Assembly: GCA_964350135.1 (NCBI GenBank)
Contig: CAYGJN010000101.1
Span: 1 to 9,679, forward strand
From: CAYGJN01 sp964350135
Lineage (GTDB): Bacteria > Bdellovibrionota > Bacteriovoracia > Bacteriovoracales > Bacteriovoracaceae
Length of the DNA stretch: 9,679 nucleotides
Direction: 5' to 3'
The position numbers were made by a program, and so were the translations under genes. Shown here in pieces: positions 5,582-9,679 of the stretch. The notes below the pieces were generated by a model that had not been told where the DNA came from, searched no databases, and saw only the letters and a list, made by a program, of their open reading frames with translations. Within the stretch, counting starts at the first letter, position 1, and the number at the start of each line of letters is the position of its first letter.

Positions 5582-5608
5582 AAAAGGCTCCCTTTATAGG
5601 AGCCTTTT
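5582..5608. terminator. Strong bidirectional intrinsic terminator
   Basis: AAAAGGCTCC (5582-5591) pairs perfectly with GGAGCCTTTT (5599-5608) around a seven-base loop. On the plus strand it is followed by TTTT-ACTTTT; on the minus strand the stem is followed by a run of seven T. It sits between two convergent outer-membrane protein genes and should serve both. Confidence 0.9.
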
Positions 5609-5633
5609 ACTTTTATAAAAATCTAAAAATGAT

Positions 5634-6209
5634 TTATGGTAGTGGTAAACTCACTGATAAAAAGATCGTATCGTAACCAAAGTCAGATGTTGAAATATCT
5701 GATAGAGTCACTGTTTGCCCAAGAAGCTCTGCTTCATCATAAGTTATACTTTGATATTCAAGATTTAAAACTATAAATGGCAAGCCTGTAAAACCAACAC
5801 CAATCTTTGTACCAGATCCTGCTTTTAACTTATCAACAATACTGGCAAAAGAAGGAGTAAACTCAACTTCACTATCAAAGAAATAAGTTAAATAAAACCT
5901 TAATGGAATAGCTGGTAGATCCCACCCAATAAAAGCTCCCATACCTGTTTGGTCAAAGTCATAAGTCGTCGTTGTAGAAAGAATAGTATATTCTGCTTCC
6001 TGTGCAGCAGTAAAATACTCACCACCAATTTGAAAGCCTCCAATAAAACTATAACCGGCCCTTAACCCAAAAGCTGGACCTGTTATATCAGAGTTATTAT
6101 CTCCACCGGAAAGTGCGTAACCTGCCCATGGTTCAATAATAAATGCATGGGACATTGAAGGAATTAACATCGCTGTTAGTAGCGATAATTTGAGAAGTGT
6201 TTTTTTCAT
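5634..6209 (-). CDS. Small outer-membrane beta-barrel protein (porin-like)
   Basis: The 191-residue product has a signal peptide of 22 residues ending SMSHA, then about 168 residues of alternating beta strands, the right size for an eight-stranded barrel of the OmpA/OmpW-like type. Strand-like segments include WAGYALSGG, AFGLRAGYSF, FQIGGEYFTAA, MGAFIGWDLP, LRFYLTYFF, TKIGVGFTG, FIVLNLEYQS and FLSVSLPLP, separated by polar loops. Such proteins are structural or small-molecule porins, often surface antigens; the specific role is unknown. The start at 6209 is supported by GGGAG seven bases upstream and by a promoter at 6243-6271. The gene converges on the outer-membrane gene at 4885, sharing its terminator, and diverges from the transporter gene. 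Confidence 0.82.
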   Translation of the reverse strand: MKKTLLKLSLLTAMLIPSMSHAFIIEPWAGYALSGGDNNSDITGPAFGLRAGYSFIGGFQIGGEYFTAAQEAEYTILSTTTTYDFDQTGMGAFIGWDLPAIPLRFYLTYFFDSEVEFTPSFASIVDKLKAGSGTKIGVGFTGLPFIVLNLEYQSITYDEAELLGQTVTLSDISTSDFGYDTIFLSVSLPLP

Positions 6210-6242
6210 ATAAAACTCCCTTTTTATATGGAACCTATTTTT

Positions 6243-6271
6243 ATCATAGCGTTAATTTGGACCGACAACAA
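6243..6271 (-). promoter_or_regulatory. Sigma-70-type promoter of the beta-barrel gene
   Basis: On the minus strand TTGTTG (6271-6266) and TATGAT (6248-6243) are separated by 17 bases. A start near 6236 gives a leader of about 27 nt containing the GGGAG ribosome site. The -35 box coincides with one arm of an inverted repeat (6268-6274), which could be an operator. Confidence 0.65.
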
Positions 6272-6299
6272 GTTTACCTGACAAAAAACCACAACTTGT
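6268..6299. promoter_or_regulatory. Inverted repeat between divergent genes, possible operator
   Basis: ACAAGTT (6268-6274) and AACTTGT (6293-6299) are perfect 7-bp inverted arms 18 bases apart. One arm overlaps the -35 box of the beta-barrel gene; the other lies just upstream of a TATAAT at 6306. The placement suits a regulator acting on both genes, but 7-bp arms can occur by chance. Confidence 0.3.
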
Positions 6300-6305
6300 A
6301 CTTCT

Positions 6306-6311
6306 TATAAT
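6306..6311 (+). promoter_or_regulatory. Perfect -10 box, possible promoter of the OPT transporter gene
   Basis: TATAAT matches the -10 consensus exactly, but no -35 box is seen 16-18 bases upstream (the sequence there is A-rich). CTGACA at 6278-6283 is 22 bases away, too far for a standard spacer. If active, transcription would begin near 6318, leaving a leader of about 117 nt before the start at 6435, and an activator might be needed. Confidence 0.35.
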
Positions 6312-6423
6312 ATTCAGTACTTATTATACATGATAAAGATTTTTTATTACAAATCAAACTTGAGTTTTTTTCTTAAAACTATTGAATGCTTGAGGCAACT
6401 CCTATACAAAGAAGATCCAAATC

Positions 6424-6430
6424 AAAGGAG
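6424..6430 (+). promoter_or_regulatory. Shine-Dalgarno that sets the OPT transporter start
   Basis: AAAGGAG lies four bases before the ATG at 6435. No comparable site precedes the in-frame ATG at 6330, so the later start is preferred, shortening the protein by 35 residues. Confidence 0.75.
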
Positions 6431-6434
6431 ATTT

Positions 6435-8159
6435 ATGACCGCTCTTACCAAAAGCTATCGTGAGCTTACGCCCGCAGCTATTATCCTTGGTATCTTACAA
6501 GGAATTGTACTAAACCTTTCATTTGTTTACGCATCTTTGAAACTAGGTTTTTCAATAGGTGGATCTACTGTTGCTGCCATTATGGGCTATGCACTTTTAA
6601 GAGGTGTTATGAAAAAAGGCACCAGCATTGAAAATAATATCAACCAAACAATTGCCTCAGGTATTAATACTGCAGGGACAGGGGTTGTTTTTACTTTGCC
6701 CGCTCTTTTTCTTTTACATCAAGCAGGTGTGATTCCAAACTTTGATTTTAATCTTTGGCCATTTATTATTGCAGGAATTGCGGGATCATTTTTAGGGGTT
6801 CTTGTTATTATTCCTCTTCGAAAACAAATGATTGAACTTGATCGTCTTCGTTTCCCATCAGGTGTGGCCGTAACAACAATTATCCGCTCAGGATCAAGCG
6901 GTGATTACTCAAAAGCTAAACTTCTAGCTTATGGTTTTTTAATAAGTGCTACTTGGAAATTAATGATGAGCGTTGGCTGGATTCAGGAAGAGGTTAGTTT
7001 TGGATTTGGAGTCATCCCGGATTATTTAAGCCCATTCATTTATCTTTCTTTAATGAATTTTGCAGCAGGACTTCTTGCAGGAAAAGGAGGACTTCCTTTT
7101 TTTGCAGGTGGAATAATTTCTTGGTGGGTAATATCTCCTTTCACTGTAAACCTTGGTTGGGTACCAGAGATTGATCCATCAGCACAGGTAGGCTTTATTT
7201 ATGGAAAAATGTTACGCCCTTTAGGAATTGGTGTTCTTATTGGTGGAGCGCTTACGGGAACAATTTTAACATACCCAGCTATAAAGAGTGCTTTTAAATC
7301 TCTTATGACTGCAACTACCATTGCCGGAAATACAGGCGATAGAGATGAGATGCCATTTAAAGCATTAATCTTTGGTGCAGTATTTGCCATTATATTATTT
7401 TTTATATCCGCCTACGCTATTGAAGGTGTCACACTTGGACAAGCTATACTTGTTGCAATAGTTGCTCCAATTTGGTTAGCATTAGCTGCGCTAATTGTTG
7501 CACAAGCAACAGGGATGACTGATATTTCTCCTTTATCAGGTATGGCACTTATTACAGTCACAATTATTATGTTTATGCTTAATAATAATATAGCCGCAGC
7601 TTTAGTTGTAGGAGTTGCAGTTTGCGTGGCCATCGGTCAAGGAGCAGACATGATGCAAGACCTTAAGACTGGCTTTATGTTAGGAGCAAGACCTTTTAAA
7701 CAACAGATCGTACAGTTTTTTGTAACATGGATTGGAGTTGCTATTGCAACAGGTGCTTTAGTTGTATTATGGCAAAATGGTGAAGGCGGACAGGGAGGCT
7801 TCGGCCCAGGAACTGCTCTTCCCGCACCCCAAGCAGGCGTTCTAATGGGAATAATTGAATCCCTTAAAACTGGAGCTGTTCCTCTAGATAAATATATGGC
7901 CGGCGGTGTAATTGGAGGACTTCTCTCTTTAGCTCCAATGAGTGGCCTTGGCGTTCTTATTGGATTAGCAATGTATCTTCCATTTTCAATTACCCTGGGT
8001 TATGGGCTTGGTTGCCTTACAGAGATGTGGCTAGAAAAAAAGAATGGACATAGCTTTTACCAACATAAAATTGTTCCAATGGCAGCGGGGTTAATTATCG
8101 GTGAGGCCCTTATGGGAATTGGACATGCCCTTTTTCAAATAATGACAACAGTAAATTAG
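6435..8159 (+). CDS. OPT-family transporter (oligopeptide/metal-chelate type)
   Basis: This polytopic inner-membrane protein has 574 residues from the preferred start. OPT-family marks include SYRELTPAAIILGILQG at the N-terminus, RFPSGVAVTTIIRSG after the early helices, the QDLKTGFMLGARPFKQQI segment in the second half, and MAAGLIIGEALMGIG near the C-terminus. Glycine-rich hydrophobic segments throughout fit the family's roughly 14-16 helices. OPT transporters import small peptides or metal-chelate and glutathione-like compounds by proton coupling; the substrate cannot be read here. An in-frame ATG at 6330 would add 35 non-conserved, basic residues but lacks a ribosome site. The gene at 8169 follows after 9 nt and is almost surely co-transcribed. 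Confidence 0.93.
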   Translation: MTALTKSYRELTPAAIILGILQGIVLNLSFVYASLKLGFSIGGSTVAAIMGYALLRGVMKKGTSIENNINQTIASGINTAGTGVVFTLPALFLLHQAGVIPNFDFNLWPFIIAGIAGSFLGVLVIIPLRKQMIELDRLRFPSGVAVTTIIRSGSSGDYSKAKLLAYGFLISATWKLMMSVGWIQEEVSFGFGVIPDYLSPFIYLSLMNFAAGLLAGKGGLPFFAGGIISWWVISPFTVNLGWVPEIDPSAQVGFIYGKMLRPLGIGVLIGGALTGTILTYPAIKSAFKSLMTATTIAGNTGDRDEMPFKALIFGAVFAIILFFISAYAIEGVTLGQAILVAIVAPIWLALAALIVAQATGMTDISPLSGMALITVTIIMFMLNNNIAAALVVGVAVCVAIGQGADMMQDLKTGFMLGARPFKQQIVQFFVTWIGVAIATGALVVLWQNGEGGQGGFGPGTALPAPQAGVLMGIIESLKTGAVPLDKYMAGGVIGGLLSLAPMSGLGVLIGLAMYLPFSITLGYGLGCLTEMWLEKKNGHSFYQHKIVPMAAGLIIGEALMGIGHALFQIMTTVN

Positions 8160-8168
8160 GAAATAATT

Positions 8169-8693
8169 ATGAAAAAAATATCAATACTTCTTTATGTACT
8201 AGGTCTTCTTGTCGCTGTAGTTAGTGCGGCCAGAGTAACAGAGCTTACTTGGCAGCAATTTCTTCTCAATCCATCTTTTCTTGCAGGAACTGCACTTTGT
8301 ATTATTGGGCTTGTATTTTGGCGAATAGAAAATAAAAAAGGAAAAGCGGAGTTACATAATAATAGCGTCTATGGTGATCCAAGAATAAAAGTTAAAGAAG
8401 TTCTTCCTTTAATAAAATCGCTTTCTGAAAAATCAAAAGAAATGAATCCAAAAATGTTCAGAGATGAACTTGATCATATTGTTGAAAACTATATCTATCC
8501 GATCTCCGAATCCAAAGATTACCTTGTTGAAGAAATGGGATTAGCCGAAGGGTCTGAGCTTTATTTGAAATACAGTTATGCAGAAAGAATGCTGAACAGA
8601 GCATGGTCTTATTCAAGTGATGATTTTAATGAAGGTCTACCAAGTGTTTTTGAAGAAGTTATAGAGACTTATGAAGGAACAATTCAAGCTTAA
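8169..8693 (+). CDS. Membrane-anchored protein of unknown function, downstream of the OPT transporter
   Basis: The product has 174 residues with two hydrophobic helices, at about 4-22 and 33-51, then a soluble, charged and mostly helical C-terminal region of about 120 residues (LPLIKSLSEKSKEMNPKMFRDELDHIVENYI and onward). I recognise no domain. The gene starts 9 nt after the transporter's stop, with AGGAA overlapping that stop region, so it belongs to the same operon and may be an accessory or regulatory subunit; this is inferred from position only. The soluble part could face the cytoplasm, as both ends would if the two helices form a hairpin. The stop overlaps the convergent kinase gene's stop within one palindromic TTAA. 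Confidence 0.8.
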   Translation: MKKISILLYVLGLLVAVVSAARVTELTWQQFLLNPSFLAGTALCIIGLVFWRIENKKGKAELHNNSVYGDPRIKVKEVLPLIKSLSEKSKEMNPKMFRDELDHIVENYIYPISESKDYLVEEMGLAEGSELYLKYSYAERMLNRAWSYSSDDFNEGLPSVFEEVIETYEGTIQA

Positions 8694-9679
8694 GCTGCTT
8701 TTTTGTTAAATTTTTGAAAAAGCAATTGAAAGTCATTAATTCTACATGGTTTAGAAATAACTTCATTCATGCCTGAATCATGACATTTTTTTATATCTTC
8801 TTCCATAGCACTTGCTGTGAGGGCCACAATATAAGGTGAATTTTCTTTGAGTTCAAGTTGAATATTTTTTGTACTCTCATGGCCATCCATAACAGGCATA
8901 TGACAGTCCATAAAAATTATATCAAAGCTTTCAATGCAGGCCTTCTCAAAAGCAAGTTTTCCATTTTCAACTATAACAGGATCAATTTTAAATTTTGCAA
9001 GAATACTTTTTGTGACTTTCTGATTTATTAAATTATCTTCAGCAACTAAGACTCTTAGATAATTATAATCTTCATATGCCATAACTTCTTCTTTTTCTTT
9101 TTTCTCTTCATAACCAATAGGAAATGGTAAAGTAAAACTAAATGAACTTCCTTTTCCAAATTCACTTTCAACTTTTATTTCACTATCCATTGCATTAATA
9201 AGAGACTTTACAATTGGAAGCCCAAGCCCTGTTCCTCCATATTTTCTTGTAGTAGACATATCTGCTTGTGTGAAATTATCAAATAATTTAGAAATGCTTT
9301 CTTTTTTTAATCCTACACCTGTATCAGTAACAGCAAAATTAATTTCTACTATACTATTATACTTTGTTTGAAGTTTTGCGCTGAGCTTAACCTCTCCAGA
9401 GTCAGTAAATTTAATTGCATTATTTAATAGATTATTAAAGATTTGTTTTAGCCTAAACTCATCACCCTGAATATATCCAGGTATATTTTGGTCATAATCT
9501 AGCGTAAACTTTATTTTTCTCCTATCATCAGCATTTTTTGAGGCTTTTTGAATTTCGAGTATATTTTTTAATAACTCATTAAGGTTAAAATTTATCTCCT
9601 CTATTTCTATTTTCCCAGCATCAATTTTTGATATTTCAAGAATATTGTTAAGAATATTTAAAAGTGAGCTTGCACTTTG
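8690..9679 (-). CDS. Hybrid sensor histidine kinase, 5' part missing (cut by right edge)
   Basis: The minus-strand frame is open from the right edge to the stop at 8690, giving 329 residues. It begins within the second helix of the HisKA dimerisation domain (SLLNILNNILEISKIDAGK), so the phospho-accepting His lies outside the window. The ATPase domain is intact: N-box FRLKQIFNNLLNNAIKF, G1 box DTGVGL, F-box LFDNFTQAD and G2 box GGTGLGLPI. After an acidic linker, a complete receiver domain follows, with the acidic pair in VAEDN, phospho-acceptor Asp in MDCHMPVMDG (Asp codon 8906-8908), Thr in ALTAS and Lys in SKP. The ATG at 9259 lies inside the F-box region and is not the start. The stimulus and output are unknown; no partner regulator is in the window. 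Confidence 0.95.
   Translation of the reverse strand, partial: QSASSLLNILNNILEISKIDAGKIEIEEINFNLNELLKNILEIQKASKNADDRRKIKFTLDYDQNIPGYIQGDEFRLKQIFNNLLNNAIKFTDSGEVKLSAKLQTKYNSIVEINFAVTDTGVGLKKESISKLFDNFTQADMSTTRKYGGTGLGLPIVKSLINAMDSEIKVESEFGKGSSFSFTLPFPIGYEEKKEKEEVMAYEDYNYLRVLVAEDNLINQKVTKSILAKFKIDPVIVENGKLAFEKACIESFDIIFMDCHMPVMDGHESTKNIQLELKENSPYIVALTASAMEEDIKKCHDSGMNEVISKPCRINDFQLLFQKFNKKAA

Noticed and set aside
6330..6434. N-terminal extension of the transporter from the ATG at 6330
   Set aside because: There is no ribosome site before it; the ATG at 6435 has AAAGGAG and begins the family-like sequence.
9257..9259. ATG at 9259 as the start of a short response-regulator-like gene
   Set aside because: The frame stays open to the window edge and encodes HisKA and ATPase motifs upstream; this Met is inside the kinase domain.

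Overview
The window is AT-rich chromosomal DNA from what looks like a Gram-negative bacterium. It encodes lipoproteins with clear lipoboxes, Sec-type signal peptides and beta-barrel-like outer-membrane proteins. The mix of many small exported proteins, a probable sigma-54 promoter, a hybrid histidine kinase and an OPT transporter would fit the Bdellovibrionota (Bacteriovorax/Halobacteriovorax type). That placement is inference only; no marker gene here fixes the taxon.

Layout. (1) Positions 1-473 (-): a lipoprotein gene cut by the left edge, with a near-perfect Shine-Dalgarno and an upstream -24/-12 (sigma-54) promoter at 521-538. (2) Positions 691-1556 (+): three tightly packed small genes. 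Two encode secreted four-cysteine paralogues, and between them lies a small putative zinc-binding protein. (3) Positions 1549-3131 (-): purK-purE, overlapping by 28 nt, for the N5-CAIR branch of de novo purine synthesis. The last bases of purE overlap the end of the third small gene. (4) Positions 3200-3610 (+): a DoxX-family membrane protein, divergent from purK; the two promoters are interlaced in a 68-nt gap. (5) Positions 3648-4334 (-): an exported dual-specificity-type phosphatase, with a hairpin shared with the DoxX gene. (6) Positions 4360-4830 and 4885-5562 (+): a lipoprotein and a probable outer-membrane protein, followed by a strong bidirectional terminator. (7) Positions 5634-6209 (-): a small outer-membrane beta-barrel. 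(8) Positions 6435-8159 and 8169-8693 (+): an OPT-family transporter and a two-helix membrane-anchored partner 9 nt downstream. (9) Positions 8690-9679 (-): the 3' part of a hybrid histidine kinase with a C-terminal receiver domain, cut by the right edge.

How it fits together. Most of the region is cell-envelope and housekeeping content in short operons with convergent or divergent junctions. No mobile element, CRISPR array, RNA gene or phage module is visible, and no stretch of more than 300 bases lacks a gene. The most distinctive items are the cassette of paired secreted four-cysteine proteins around a zinc-knuckle protein, the sigma-54-driven lipoprotein, and two promoters (purK and the phosphatase) whose geometry predicts leaderless mRNAs.
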